Shown: positions 27,539 to 35,771 of the stretch, piece after piece
How the letters are laid out: each line of letters begins with the position of its first letter
Numbering within the stretch: position 1 is the first letter of the stretch
Source of the DNA: Sphingobium sp. Cam5-1
GTDB lineage: Bacteria > Pseudomonadota > Alphaproteobacteria > Sphingomonadales > Sphingomonadaceae
Direction of reading: 5' to 3'
Length of the DNA stretch: 64,000 nucleotides
Assembly: GCF_015693305.1 (NCBI RefSeq)
Contig: NZ_CP065140.1
Coordinates: 248,001 to 312,000 of the forward strand
Translations under genes and position numbers: made by a program
The notes under the pieces: model-generated
Seen by the model: the letters and a program-made list of their open reading frames with translations, nothing else
What the model was told of the DNA's origin: nothing
The model's database searches: none

Positions 27539-28444
27539 GTGCAGCAGCACACTCTTTGGAACGTTGACGACCGCGCGGAGCCTATTGCCGCGCCGTTCGA
27601 CGCTGTTCTCGAACTCGGCGCATATGAAGCGCTCTGGTCGGAACACAATGCGAGTTTCAAGAGCATCGCCGCCACATTTCGCAATAGTCCTGGAGCGCGT
27701 CCCTCCGACCTGGTCCCTGAGAACGAAGCGCGGGAAATCGGACGGCGCGTGCTGGAGAAGATTCGCGCTCGCACGCCTCACAGATTTGATGTTCGCGTTC
27801 ATGGCGAATGGGAGTATCCAGAACGGCTCAGAGATGCGACGGACCCAATCGAGTTATTCTATTTTCAAGGCAATTGGGCACTCGCAGCTGAGCCGGGGGT
27901 GGCGGTCGTCGGCACTAGAAAGCCATCCGAGGAAGGTCGTGCGCGCGCGGCCTATGTCGCCAAGCGTCTGACGCAGGATAGCCTCACCGTTGTGTCTGGC
28001 TTGGCTGAAGGCATTGACACGGCAGCTCATCAGGGGGCGATAGCAGCAGGCGGGCAAACGATCGCCGTGATCGGCACGCCCTTGGGGCAAGCCTATCCCA
28101 AAGCGAACGCTGCACTCCAGGATCTGATCGCGAAAGATTATCTGTTAATCAGCCCGATCCCAGTGGAGCGCTACGACGCACAAAACTTCCGAACGAACCG
28201 GTTCTTTTTCCCCGAACGCAACAAAGTCATGTCCGCGCTCACCAAAGCTACAATCATCGTGGAGGCCGGTGAGACGTCAGGAACGCTTGTCCAGGCGAAG
28301 GAGGCGCTCCGACAAGGGCGGAAGCTTCTTATCATGAAGAGCTGTTTCGAGAGGAGTGATTTGACCTGGCCTGCTCGGTTCGAGAAGGAGGGCGCGATCC
28401 GAGTGGATAGTTATGACGAAGTCAGACGACAGCTGGTCGGGTAA
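27539..28444 (+). CDS. DprA-like protein, probable ShosA-type antitoxin
   Basis: The product is 301 residues from the GTG at 27539, which has AAGGGG 7 bases upstream. It contains the DprA/Smf Rossmann-like core: VAVVGTRKPSEEG (about 121-133), VSGLAEGIDTAAHQGAI (152-168), TIAVIGTPL, and FPERNKVMSALTKATIIVEAGETSGTL (224-250). Chromosomal DprA loads RecA on incoming single-stranded DNA. This copy lacks the usual SAM-like N-terminus and C-terminal winged helix, and its 3' end overlaps a phosphoribosyltransferase-like gene by 32 bases. That pairing matches ShosTA, a toxin-antitoxin module with anti-phage activity in which the DprA-like protein is the antitoxin. The system call is inferred from domain pairing. 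Confidence 0.8.
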   Translation: MQQHTLWNVDDRAEPIAAPFDAVLELGAYEALWSEHNASFKSIAATFRNSPGARPSDLVPENEAREIGRRVLEKIRARTPHRFDVRVHGEWEYPERLRDATDPIELFYFQGNWALAAEPGVAVVGTRKPSEEGRARAAYVAKRLTQDSLTVVSGLAEGIDTAAHQGAIAAGGQTIAVIGTPLGQAYPKANAALQDLIAKDYLLISPIPVERYDAQNFRTNRFFFPERNKVMSALTKATIIVEAGETSGTLVQAKEALRQGRKLLIMKSCFERSDLTWPARFEKEGAIRVDSYDEVRRQLVG

Positions 28445-29078
28445 GCCTCGCAAAATCACAGAACTCGAACGGGGAGATCATCATCATCTGACTGAGGGTG
28501 ATGAGTGCTACTTTGTTGGCGAGTATACGCCGCGCGCAGGCTTTGCCCACAGCGCCACCAACCAGTTGATTTCGAATTTAAAGAAGAAACCAAGCACGCG
28601 CGGCACGTTCCAGTGGAAATACAAGGTTCAGGCTATCGGGGATGCTGCGGCGGCACTCGCCAGCAGTCTGAATCCGGCATCCCTTGGTTCGTGCGTATTT
28701 GTGCCGATACCGCCTTCCAAGCTGCCAGATGACGCTGAATATGACGACAGGATGGCTAAGGTTTGTAGGGCTATCCATCCCACGGCTAACGTTCTCGAGC
28801 TAGTCACTTTGGCTCAAGCTCGCGATGCGGCGCACGAAAATGATGATACGCGCGACCCGGATGCCCTACGGGCGAAGCTTCGCCTTGCAGTGTCTATGCT
28901 GGAAACACTTCCACCTATCGTTTTTCTCGTCGATGACATGTTGACCACAGGGTGCAGCTTCAGGGCTTGCAAAGACCTTATTCTGGAACACGCCCCGGAG
29001 TCGCGCGTGATTGGCTTTTTCATTTCGCGGCGCGTCCCAACGAGTGGCTTTGAGGCGATCAACATAGATGATTGGTGA
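28413..29078 (+). CDS. phosphoribosyltransferase-like protein, probable ShosT-type toxin
   Basis: The 221-residue product has the type I phosphoribosyltransferase PRPP loop IVFLVDDMLTTGCSF (Asp-Asp and Thr-Thr-Gly at about 174-180), preceded by a strand reading CVFVPIPPSK (94-103), as in ComFC-like enzymes. The typical zinc-finger N-terminus of ComFC is absent. The start lies inside the end of the DprA-like gene, so the two are translationally coupled. In ShosTA modules the phosphoribosyltransferase-like protein is the toxin and is restrained by the DprA-like partner. Its catalytic residues appear intact. An alternative is a nucleotide-salvage enzyme or a competence gene fragment, which the overlap makes less likely. 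Confidence 0.75.
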   Translation: MTKSDDSWSGKPRKITELERGDHHHLTEGDECYFVGEYTPRAGFAHSATNQLISNLKKKPSTRGTFQWKYKVQAIGDAAAALASSLNPASLGSCVFVPIPPSKLPDDAEYDDRMAKVCRAIHPTANVLELVTLAQARDAAHENDDTRDPDALRAKLRLAVSMLETLPPIVFLVDDMLTTGCSFRACKDLILEHAPESRVIGFFISRRVPTSGFEAINIDDW

Positions 29079-30256
29079 TCGCGGCACACTGCCCTCATGG
29101 CGCGAACAGTCACATCAGCACATGAGCGACGAACGCATCGCGATCGCCATGATCCGTTCTGCGCCACAGCGGTTGCCGCTCGACCTGTCGTACGAGACCG
29201 GCATTTTGCGCTGAAAAGAGCTTCGTACTGCTGCGCGAGGTACCCAATAGCGGCTGCGGTTGGCACCGCTGTAGCATTGATGACAGGACGGGCCTCGCCT
29301 TCCCTCCTTTGCCCTGCGGTTTGCCTCGCCCCATGCCGGACGTGAACCAAGGGCGCGATGAGCAGGGCAATGGCGGCGAAAAAAGCCCCGACGCTGTGTC
29401 ATGAAGCCGCTGTAAGCCGCCAGCGTCGGGACAGGCTGGCCGGGAGGAAAGGGCCCCGTTAACCGGCCGTCGCGACACAGCCCAGACTGTCTGTGTGAGA
29501 GCTGAGTCGTTGCGATCATTAGAGATTTGACGCGGCAGAGTCCAAGACCCCAGACCTGATAGGGCGAAATTTGGTCACGGCGCGTTGGATGGCGGCCAGC
29601 GATTGGGTGATTATCAGCGATTCAAAGTGCCCCGGCGCAGCGCCATGCCACTGAGCATGCAAGGCGCGCACCGGGACAGATGGACGACCGAGGAGAGTGG
29701 CCGGCCATAGACTCAACTTGCCGATGGGAAGGCTGAGGCTGAGTCTTCGCACAGAGTAACCCACGGAAAAAGCAGAGCGCAAGGTGTCGGCTCCTGGCCT
29801 GGGAGGCCGGCGATGAGGGGGCTGTTTTGCACCTTTTATGCAAAGGGCGGGTCGCCATGTCATAACGTCCGGGCGCTTTGAGCGCATCACCTACCCCTCA
29901 GCGGTCGCGATGATATGGGCGCGCGGATCGGGAGGCGCGTTCTTGAGACCCTGCCTTCCGCAGGGCGGCGAGAGCAGCCGCTAATGGAGCGCGTGCCCTG
30001 CTGTAAGCGCACCGCACTTGGGGCTCCTCCCGTGCCTGTCTGTATCCTCGCGGCGTATCCCGTAATCGCGCTGTTGCCCAATGCGGCCGTATCGCGACGC
30101 GCCGATCGCGAATTCGGCGCGGATTTTTCGCAAAGGATGGTTCGATGCACGAGGTTGCCCACCTGCCAGCGGAAAGGATCGCTTGATCCGATCGGCTCGC
30201 CCGGGAGGTGGGCCGCGCCTCCTGGCGGCGTCAGACATGGGCATCAATACCCGCGA
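29079..30256. other. about 1.2 kb without a supported gene
   Basis: Open frames of up to about 150 codons occur on both strands, but they overlap one another, lack ribosome sites and are rich in Arg, Pro and Ser, as expected of frame shadows in GC-rich DNA. No tRNA, terminator or known insertion sequence was recognised. The segment may be eroded mobile DNA between the ShosTA-like pair and glmM. Confidence 0.4.
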
Positions 30257-31597
30257 TCATGCAGCAGCCATGGCCACGGCGTTGCAGATCCGCTCGACCA
30301 CGTCCTTGACCTGGTCTTCCCGGTCGCCTTCGGCCATCACGCGGATCACAGGTTCCGTGCCTGAAGGCCGGATCACCAGCCTGCCGCCGCCATGCAGTTC
30401 CTGTTCGGCCTGTGCAATGACGCGCTTGACCGCGTCATGCTCGAGGGGCTTGCCGCCTTTGAAGCGGACGTTCCTGAGCAGCTGCGGCACGGGGTCGAAC
30501 TGGTGCAGCAGCTCGCTCGCCGGCTTGCCTGCGCGGACCAGGGCAGCAAGCACCTGCAGCGCCGCGACCGTGCCGTCGCCAGTCGTCGCATAGTCCGACA
30601 GGATCATGTGCCCTGACTGTTCACCGCCGACATTATAGCCTCCCTCGCGCATCTTCTCCAGCACATAGCGGTCGCCTACCCTGGTCCGTTCCAGCCTGAT
30701 GCCGTGCGCGGCCAGATGGCGCTCCAGGCCCAGGTTGGACATGACCGTGGCTACCAGGCCGCCGCCGCGCAGGGCGCCTGCCCGCGCAAAATCTCCTGCG
30801 ATCAACGCCATGATCTGGTCGCCGTCGACGATCGCGCCATGCTCGTCGACCACGATCAGCCGGTCGGCGTCGCCGTCGAGCGCAATGCCGATATCGGCGC
30901 CCGAGGAGAGCACCGTTTCCTGCAGCAGACGCGGCGCGGTGGACCCGCACTGGTCGTTGATATTGGTGCCGTTGGGCGTGACCCCGATCGCCACCACTTC
31001 TGCTCCCAGTTCCCAAAGCGCGGAGGGCGCCACCTGATAGGCTGCGCCATGGGCGCAATCGATCACGATCCTGAGGCCGTCGAGCCTGAGGTCAGCCGGA
31101 AAACTGGATTTGACGGCATGGATATAACGGCCCCGGGCGTCTTCGACGCGGCGGGCCCGGCCGATATCCTGGGATGCTGCGAGCGGGATGTCCTGGTCGA
31201 GCATCGCCTCGATCCTCAGCTCATCCTCGTCCGAGAGCTTGTACCCGTCCGGACCGAACAGCTTGATCCCATTGTCATAATAGGGATTGTGGCTGGCCGA
31301 GATCATGACGCCAAGGTCCGCGCGCATCGAATGGGCGAGCAGCGCTACGGCGGGGGTGGGGATCGGCCCGAACTGCACCACGTCCATGCCGACGGCGGTG
31401 AACCCCGCGACCAGCGCATTTTCCACCATATAACCCGATCGGCGCGTATCCTTGCCGATCACCACGCGATGGCGGTGGCTGCCACGCTGAAAATGCTTGC
31501 CGGCGGCCATGCCGACCCTCATGGCGAGGTCAGCATTCATCGCCCATTCGTTGGTTCGTCCACGAATGCCATCCGTGCCGAAATATTTCCTGCTCAT
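30257..31597 (-). CDS. glmM: phosphoglucosamine mutase
   Basis: This full-length 446-residue enzyme converts glucosamine-6-phosphate to glucosamine-1-phosphate in the cytoplasm, on the route to UDP-GlcNAc for peptidoglycan, LPS and exopolysaccharide. It opens [10 protein letters not shown]. The phosphorylated active Ser is at 102 ([13 protein letters not shown]), the metal-binding loop is DGDADR (about 241-246), the sugar-binding motif is GEQSGHMI and the phosphate-binding loop is [12 protein letters not shown]. All hallmarks are intact. It stands alone on the - strand between accessory genes, not beside ftsH/folP as is common for chromosomal glmM. It may be an extra copy feeding amino-sugar synthesis for the polysaccharide locus. 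Confidence 0.95.
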   Translation of the reverse strand: MSRKYFGTDGIRGRTNEWAMNADLAMRVGMAAGKHFQRGSHRHRVVIGKDTRRSGYMVENALVAGFTAVGMDVVQFGPIPTPAVALLAHSMRADLGVMISASHNPYYDNGIKLFGPDGYKLSDEDELRIEAMLDQDIPLAASQDIGRARRVEDARGRYIHAVKSSFPADLRLDGLRIVIDCAHGAAYQVAPSALWELGAEVVAIGVTPNGTNINDQCGSTAPRLLQETVLSSGADIGIALDGDADRLIVVDEHGAIVDGDQIMALIAGDFARAGALRGGGLVATVMSNLGLERHLAAHGIRLERTRVGDRYVLEKMREGGYNVGGEQSGHMILSDYATTGDGTVAALQVLAALVRAGKPASELLHQFDPVPQLLRNVRFKGGKPLEHDAVKRVIAQAEQELHGGGRLVIRPSGTEPVIRVMAEGDREDQVKDVVERICNAVAMAAA

Positions 31598-31855
31598 CTT
31601 TGCTGCCTCAATGGTCCGAAATCTTCATCGATTCCTATATCAATCTTTGTTCGACATTCTACCGGCGAGCCGTCATCGTCGCATGAAAGGTGAAGCATGC
31701 GATCTGCAGCGCCTATCGCGGTTTGCCTTCATTTGAATGACAGGGAAGCGGGGAGTTTTCATGATGGCCGGAGAGCCCGGAGGAACTGTGGCAGATGCGG
31801 CAGCCGGTCGCGGCAATGCAACGCCCGCTCATGTCCCGAGCCGCGGAGGCGTGGC

Positions 31856-32500
31856 ATGGAGGTATTCGTGACCTGTCGTCGAGCCGCCGACATGCTGCTG
31901 CGTCTTCAGCTTGCGATAGCTGTTGTGCTCTGCCTGGGCTTACTGTTCCCTGCGGCTGCCCGGGCGGAGGTCGTCGCCACCTTCTGGTCGCAGGAACTGG
32001 GCCGTAATTTCCCTCATGCGTTCTTCACCCTCCACGGGACACGCATTGACGGAACACGGGTGCGCGCCAGCTATGGGTTCACGGCCAAGGCGATAACGCC
32101 TGCCATCCTGTTCGGCACAGTGCCGGGCCGTATCGAGGAGGCGACTGACGCCTATATCGCCCGCAGCAACGCTCATTTTTCCGTGGTGCTCACGCAAGCA
32201 CAGCATGACGCGATCATGAAACTGGTGGCGGAATGGGGTGAAGAAGGCGATCATCGTTATCGGCTTAACAGCCGGAACTGCGTGCATTTCGTGGCCGAAG
32301 CCATGCGGCGCGCAGGGCTGGTGGTCGTTGAGGACAAGAAGCTGATGAAGAAGCCCCGCAGCTTCATCCAGTCAATCGAACCCTTGAATGCCGGACGTAT
32401 CCGATCGATCGAACGGGAGGCGCCGCATTATGTGGAATGGTCCAGGGGCGAGGAGGTGGAAATCGGGACTGCCGGCGGATCCCCAGCGATGATCCAATAG
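31856..32500 (+). CDS. exported protein with NCVHFV motif, putative papain-like fold
   Basis: The 214-residue product is exported: a hydrophobic segment (LQLAIAVVLCLGLLFPAAARA) is followed by EVVATFWSQE. Visible features are FPHAFFTLHGTRIDG with a conserved His, and RLNSRNCVHFVAEAMRRAGL with a Cys. A His-containing strand followed by an NC-HFV helix is typical of NlpC/P60-, LRAT- or DUF4105-like proteins, though the order here (His first, Cys later) is circularly permuted. I chose ATG 31856 because GGAGG lies 6 bases upstream; the frame is open to 31697. The role is unknown; cell-envelope hydrolysis or acyl transfer is a guess. Confidence 0.65.
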   Translation: MEVFVTCRRAADMLLRLQLAIAVVLCLGLLFPAAARAEVVATFWSQELGRNFPHAFFTLHGTRIDGTRVRASYGFTAKAITPAILFGTVPGRIEEATDAYIARSNAHFSVVLTQAQHDAIMKLVAEWGEEGDHRYRLNSRNCVHFVAEAMRRAGLVVVEDKKLMKKPRSFIQSIEPLNAGRIRSIEREAPHYVEWSRGEEVEIGTAGGSPAMIQ

Positions 32501-32800
32501 GCGAACGGGCGGGCCCCATGCACGAATGGGCGTGAGATCGGGGAACAGGCCGCGCACTTTATTGATGAGCAGGGATTGATGCAGCTTGTTATCGGCTGCT
32601 TCGGTGAAGAAGGCATCGATTGCAGAAGGATGGATCACCCGTGACGTGGCAACCAAGCCGGACGAGAGAAGCGCGGCAGGAAGTGTTTGCTCGACTTCGT
32701 GCTCGGTTTCGATGAACACAGGTGGGTTTCGTTCAAGCGCCGCGCGGGCTGGACCCAAGCTTTGGGTCATCCGACACTGCGGGTTGATAGCTACTACCAC
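32372..32800 (-). CDS. possible hypothetical gene or fragment overlapping convergently
   Basis: This 142-codon frame starts at GTG 32800. Its first 100 residues read like real protein (FIETEHEVEQTLPAALLSSG, IDAFFTEAADNKLHQSLLIN) with GC-rich third positions. The final 43 codons overlap the 3' end of the exported-protein gene on the other strand, which suggests a gene fragment whose natural end is lost. No clear ribosome site or family was recognised. It fills an otherwise empty gap of about 400 bases. Confidence 0.35.
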   Translation of the reverse strand: MVVAINPQCRMTQSLGPARAALERNPPVFIETEHEVEQTLPAALLSSGLVATSRVIHPSAIDAFFTEAADNKLHQSLLINKVRGLFPDLTPIRAWGPPVRLLDHRWGSAGSPDFHLLAPGPFHIMRRLPFDRSDTSGIQGFD

Positions 32801-32937
32801 ATGATGGGCGGACCACGCGGCAGTCTATGCGGGAGCGAATCGCTCACTAACGACCCATCTCCATCGTTGATACATTTGTCGACACAACGTGCCATTCTGG
32901 TAATGGAACACTGATGCTGGAACCAAAGGAATGTCTG

Positions 32938-33180
32938 ATGGGTATTCAGGTAAAGAAGTGGGGTAACAGTGCGGCAATCCGCATCCCCTCCGCCATCATG
33001 GCGGCTGCTGCGCTGAATATCGGTCAGGAGGTCGAGGTTCGCCAGGAAGATGGCAGGCTCATCATCGGACCCGTTTTGAAGCCTGTTTACACGCTCGACG
33101 AATTGCTCGCGGGCATGAAGCCAGAGAGGTTTCACGAGATTGTCGATTTTGGTCCCCGGATCGGCAATGAAATGCTTTGA
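32938..33180 (+). CDS. MazE-like antitoxin (AbrB/SpoVT fold)
   Basis: The 80-residue product begins MGIQVKKWGNSAAIRIPSAIM, the swapped-hairpin DNA-binding signature of MazE/PemI antitoxins. INIGQEVEV-like sequence follows (LNIGQEVEVRQEDGRLIIGP), and the C-terminal tail would wrap around the toxin. AAGGA precedes the ATG at 32938. The stop overlaps the toxin start (ATGA), so the pair is co-translated. MazE-like proteins usually repress their own operon. Confidence 0.85.
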   Translation: MGIQVKKWGNSAAIRIPSAIMAAAALNIGQEVEVRQEDGRLIIGPVLKPVYTLDELLAGMKPERFHEIVDFGPRIGNEML

Positions 33181-33479
33181 TGGCCGGTCGCTATATTCCC
33201 GACACTGGCGATATTGTGTGGCTGCAATTCGATCCCCAGGCAGGACATGAGCAGGCGGGACATCGTCCAGCCCTTGTCCTCTCCCCTGCGACGTACAACA
33301 AAATGCGGGGCACGATGATTTGCTGTCCTATGACGAGCCAGATCAAGGATTATCCTTTCGAAGTGGTTGTCTCTCAGGCACCGCCCAGCGCAGTTCTGTC
33401 CGATCAGATCAAGAGCCTTGGTTGGAAGGCGCGAAAGCGCGAAGAAAAAAGGCTGCGGATCAAAGGTCGTGATCGATGA
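33177..33479 (+). CDS. mazF: MazF-like mRNA interferase with frameshifted C-terminus
   Basis: The 100-residue product matches MazF/PemK ribonucleases: GRYIPDTGDIVWLQFDPQAGHEQAGHRPALVLSP with the catalytic Arg, CCPMTSQIKDYPFEV with the catalytic Thr/Ser loop, and VLSDQIKSLGWKARK. After WKARK the frame continues as an atypical Arg/Glu-rich tail. The next frame restores the family's normal ending (AKKKG ... VIDEVRAKIGALLGL, stop at 33514-33516). One extra base near 33438 explains this. The conserved core is intact, but the final helix, which stabilises the dimer, is altered. It is encoded directly after the MazE-like antitoxin. Confidence 0.8.
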   Translation: MMAGRYIPDTGDIVWLQFDPQAGHEQAGHRPALVLSPATYNKMRGTMICCPMTSQIKDYPFEVVVSQAPPSAVLSDQIKSLGWKARKREEKRLRIKGRDR

Positions 33480-33516
33480 GGTACGCGCAAAGATAGGCGC
33501 ACTCTTGGGCTTGTAG

Positions 33517-33930
33517 CTGGGGCTGAGGCCAGCCTCACAGTAACTTATGACCACATTTGCCCGAAAGCAGTGTTCGATGAGCCGGTCTTAGCGGACCCTG
33601 GCATCGGCAGTGCGAACAACCAGACAGGGTGGTCAGCGTTCGCGCCCGTGATGCACCTGATGATCGCATGGCCGTTTGCGGGGGCACACGCGCCGGTTCG
33701 CAGCACGACAGCGCCCTCTGTTTCCTGTAGAAACCACCACGCCTCCCTCCGTCAGGCCAGGCCGGGCGCGGAGATCGGCTGGAAGGCTCATCCTGCCGTC
33801 GGGCGATGTTGAGGTGGATCGTCATATCCACTTCATGGATATGCTCCTCCGCTTCGGCTCCAGCCCAATATCGCCTGCCTCGACGCTCGGTTGAGTCGAC
33901 CATGGACGGGCTGCTCGTCCCGCCAGATCA
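33517..33930. other. about 410 bases without a supported gene
   Basis: Only overlapping short frames of low plausibility are present. A small hairpin, GTGGAT with its complement around a 6-base loop, lies at 33814-33831. No promoter, RNA gene or mobile element was recognised. Confidence 0.35.
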
Positions 33931-34458
33931 TCAGAGTTCGGTCAGCAGGTCCCGGCGCAACTGGCACTGCATGACCACTTCCTTGAGCTTCTTGGCGTTC
34001 GCAACCGCCAGCGCTTCGGCCCATTCGGGCCTGATAAGTGATCCATCCATGCCTTGGATATCCTTGATGGCATTCATGACGAGCAAGGGAAGTGCGACAT
34101 AAAGGCGCGCAAGGAGGTCAAAGAGCGAGGTGAAGGTCTCATCGCTATAGTGGCTCGCTTCCATCATGACGGATGCCTGGATGGGATTGAGGCCCATCGC
34201 CTTCAATATCAGCAGGATTTCAGCATTCTGCGCTACCCGGCGCTTGCCCGGGTCGGGATGCAATATATAGCCCAGCCGGGTCTTGTTCAGGCCGCAGACA
34301 AGAGCAAGCTTGCGCAGTGTCAGCTTGTCGCGTTTGATTTCTCCCCGGATCCAGTCGATCAAGACTGCCTGATCCTGTTCTACGGCAAGACGGATAGCTT
34401 CAGCGTTAGCGATCGGTATCGTGATTTGCACGATTGCGCCCCCTATCTGATTGTTCAC
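33931..34458 (-). CDS. XRE-like helix-turn-helix regulator, candidate controller of the transfer operon
   Basis: In this 175-residue protein, residues about 30-95 look like a lambda-repressor-type helix-turn-helix domain (DWIRGEIKRDKLTLRKLALVCGLNKTRLGYIL, then AEILLILKAMGL). The C-terminal half is helical and hydrophobic and could mediate dimerisation. It is transcribed away from the conjugation operon, and two matching inverted repeats lie in the DNA between them. A role as repressor of transfer genes follows from that layout but is inferred. The ATG at 34458 is the first in-frame start. Confidence 0.65.
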   Translation of the reverse strand: MNNQIGGAIVQITIPIANAEAIRLAVEQDQAVLIDWIRGEIKRDKLTLRKLALVCGLNKTRLGYILHPDPGKRRVAQNAEILLILKAMGLNPIQASVMMEASHYSDETFTSLFDLLARLYVALPLLVMNAIKDIQGMDGSLIRPEWAEALAVANAKKLKEVVMQCQLRRDLLTEL

Positions 34459-34540
34459 GCAGACGTAACAATCTGAACAGATATTAATCCATTGGGCAAG
34501 TGCATTTATGATTCTTTGATCACGGTCGGCATGAATGCTT

Positions 34541-34762
34541 TTAGATCCGGCGCGATTCCTTGGAATGGCGAAAGGCTCCTGCCGATTGGCGGAGGATGAG
34601 CAATCCCGCGTAGAGGCGCTTCGTCAGCGCATCCTGATCTGTGTTCTTCGCCGACGATTCCGATTTGCACACGGTTTTCAATGACATCCTTCGCATCATG
34701 CGCCTTGCTTTCTGCAAGGCCTTCTCCAGGACCGCAGGACGTGCCGCCGTGCCGCCGCGCAT
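34541..34762 (-). CDS. possible small basic protein
   Basis: A 73-codon frame with fairly GC-rich third positions and a plausible helical C-terminal half (DALTKRLYAGLLILRQSAGAFRHS). An internal start at the Met pair near codon 22 would give about 52 residues. No ribosome site is convincing and no family is recognised. It sits just upstream of the XRE-like regulator on the same strand. Confidence 0.3.
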   Translation of the reverse strand: MRGGTAARPAVLEKALQKARRMMRRMSLKTVCKSESSAKNTDQDALTKRLYAGLLILRQSAGAFRHSKESRRI

Positions 34763-34866
34763 TTCTCGAATTTTCCCCTCACGGTCACGAAAATCATTCG
34801 GATGCGCTTCACAGGAAAAACCATAATGCAGGCGAGGTGATTCGCCTGATCGTGAAGGAAAAAATT

Positions 34867-34954
34867 ACTTGTCCTCAAGACCGGGACAGTCGGCCTTCAA
34901 TCAAGGAAATTTTTGTCCCGGCTTTATTGGCACTTGTCCTTGCCTGCGGGACAG
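34867..34954. promoter_or_regulatory. paired operator-like inverted repeats upstream of the transfer operon
   Basis: Two 23-base elements at 34867-34889 and 34932-34954 share ACTTGTCCT at one end and GGGACAG at the other, so each is an inverted repeat of the form TGTCC-N10-GGACA. They start 65 bases apart. A further half-site, TTTTGTCCCG, lies between them at 34911-34920. The block lies 144 bases before the pilin gene and is AT-richer than its surroundings. It is a candidate binding region for the XRE-like or MucR-like regulator. Confidence 0.5.
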
Positions 34955-35097
34955 GCCGCCCAATTTCTGATGCAATCGACAATTTATAGAGGGAAATGAC
35001 GCATTCGCTTCCCTGTCGCTCTTGATGAACCCGCCAAGTGCCTGAAGCCTCTGGTCAGGCGCAGATCAGCTGTGCCGTTCACCGGAAGGAAACTTTC

Positions 35098-35418
35098 ATG
35101 CAGTCTCTCCTTAAATCGGCCGGACGTGCTGAAGCGGCTATGTTTTTCCTGGTTCTTCTGGTTCTTGCGCTTGTCCTGTTTGCATCGCCGGCCTTTGCCG
35201 GCGCCGACGCGACATTCGACACCGCGGAGAACACCTTTACCGGCTTTCTCGAAGGATCCGGTGGCCGGATTATCACCATCCTGTCTCTGGTAGGCGGCAT
35301 CGTCGGTCTTGCTTCGGGACGCTTCTCGCTCGGCCAGATCGCCATTCCCGTTGGCGTCGGGGTCGGAGCCGGCACCGGCATTCCGATCGTGACCTCGACC
35401 GTGACGGCGACGATCTGA
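35098..35418 (+). CDS. TraA/VirB2-like pilin precursor
   Basis: The 106-residue product has a long signal (MFFLVLLVLALVLFASPAFA), then a polar stretch and two hydrophobic segments (RIITILSLVGGIVGLASG and QIAIPVGVGVGAGTGIPIV), the layout of conjugative pilins. It is the first gene of the transfer operon, as expected for F-type systems. GGAAGGAA precedes ATG 35098. Pilin subunits are stored in the inner membrane and assembled into the pilus; the S26 peptidase encoded at 43742 may process this precursor. Confidence 0.75.
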   Translation: MQSLLKSAGRAEAAMFFLVLLVLALVLFASPAFAGADATFDTAENTFTGFLEGSGGRIITILSLVGGIVGLASGRFSLGQIAIPVGVGVGAGTGIPIVTSTVTATI

Positions 35419-35479
35419 AGCATTCCCGGCAGTGCCTGGGTGGTGGTCACTCCAGGTGCGGCCGGGGGAGGGTGGCGAC

Positions 35480-35770
35480 ATGGCGCAGGGTAAATATGGT
35501 ATCCCGGCTCATCTGGACGATCCCGAGCTGATCGGGCTGTGGACGCTGGATGAGTTCCTGGCAATGGTCCTTCCATTCATATGGGGCATCCTGTCTCAGC
35601 ATATTCTCATTGGCATGGCGCTTGCCGCGGCAGGCTGGTGGGGTCTGCGGAAAGCAAAGGCAGGGCGCGCGGTATCCTGGCTCCTGCACCTAGCCTATTG
35701 GCATCTGCCTGCCGGCTTCACCGGTTTGCGGGCCACGCCGCCCTCCTACCTTCGACTGATGGCAGGATGA
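35480..35770 (+). CDS. traL: TraL, F-type conjugation pilus assembly protein
   Basis: The 96-residue product begins with a polar segment (YGIPAHLDDPELIGLWTLDEFL) followed by hydrophobic segments (MVLPFIWGILSQHILIGMALAAAGWW), matching TraL/VirB3-like inner-membrane proteins. It ends LPAGFTGLRATPPSYLRLMAG; a PPS.RL-type ending is typical of TraL. The ATG at 35480 follows GGGGGAGGGTGG. It is followed one base after its stop by traE, in the canonical L-E-K-B order. Confidence 0.88.
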   Translation: MAQGKYGIPAHLDDPELIGLWTLDEFLAMVLPFIWGILSQHILIGMALAAAGWWGLRKAKAGRAVSWLLHLAYWHLPAGFTGLRATPPSYLRLMAG

Positions 35771-35771
35771 C

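Noticed and set aside
27539..28444. Housekeeping dprA involved in natural transformation
   Set aside because: Missing N-terminal SAM-like and C-terminal winged-helix domains, and tight overlap with a phosphoribosyltransferase-like gene point to a ShosTA-type module.
29110..29890. Frames of 120-135 codons on the - strand
   Set aside because: Composition is Arg/Ser/Pro-heavy with no motifs; frames overlap each other and no start is supported.
33814..33831. 6-bp stem hairpin GTGGAT/ATCCAC
   Set aside because: Too short and not placed at a gene end; likely chance.
33535..33903. 122-codon - strand frame with several Cys, considered as a transposase remnant
   Set aside because: No DDE or HTH motif and no terminal inverted repeats could be identified.
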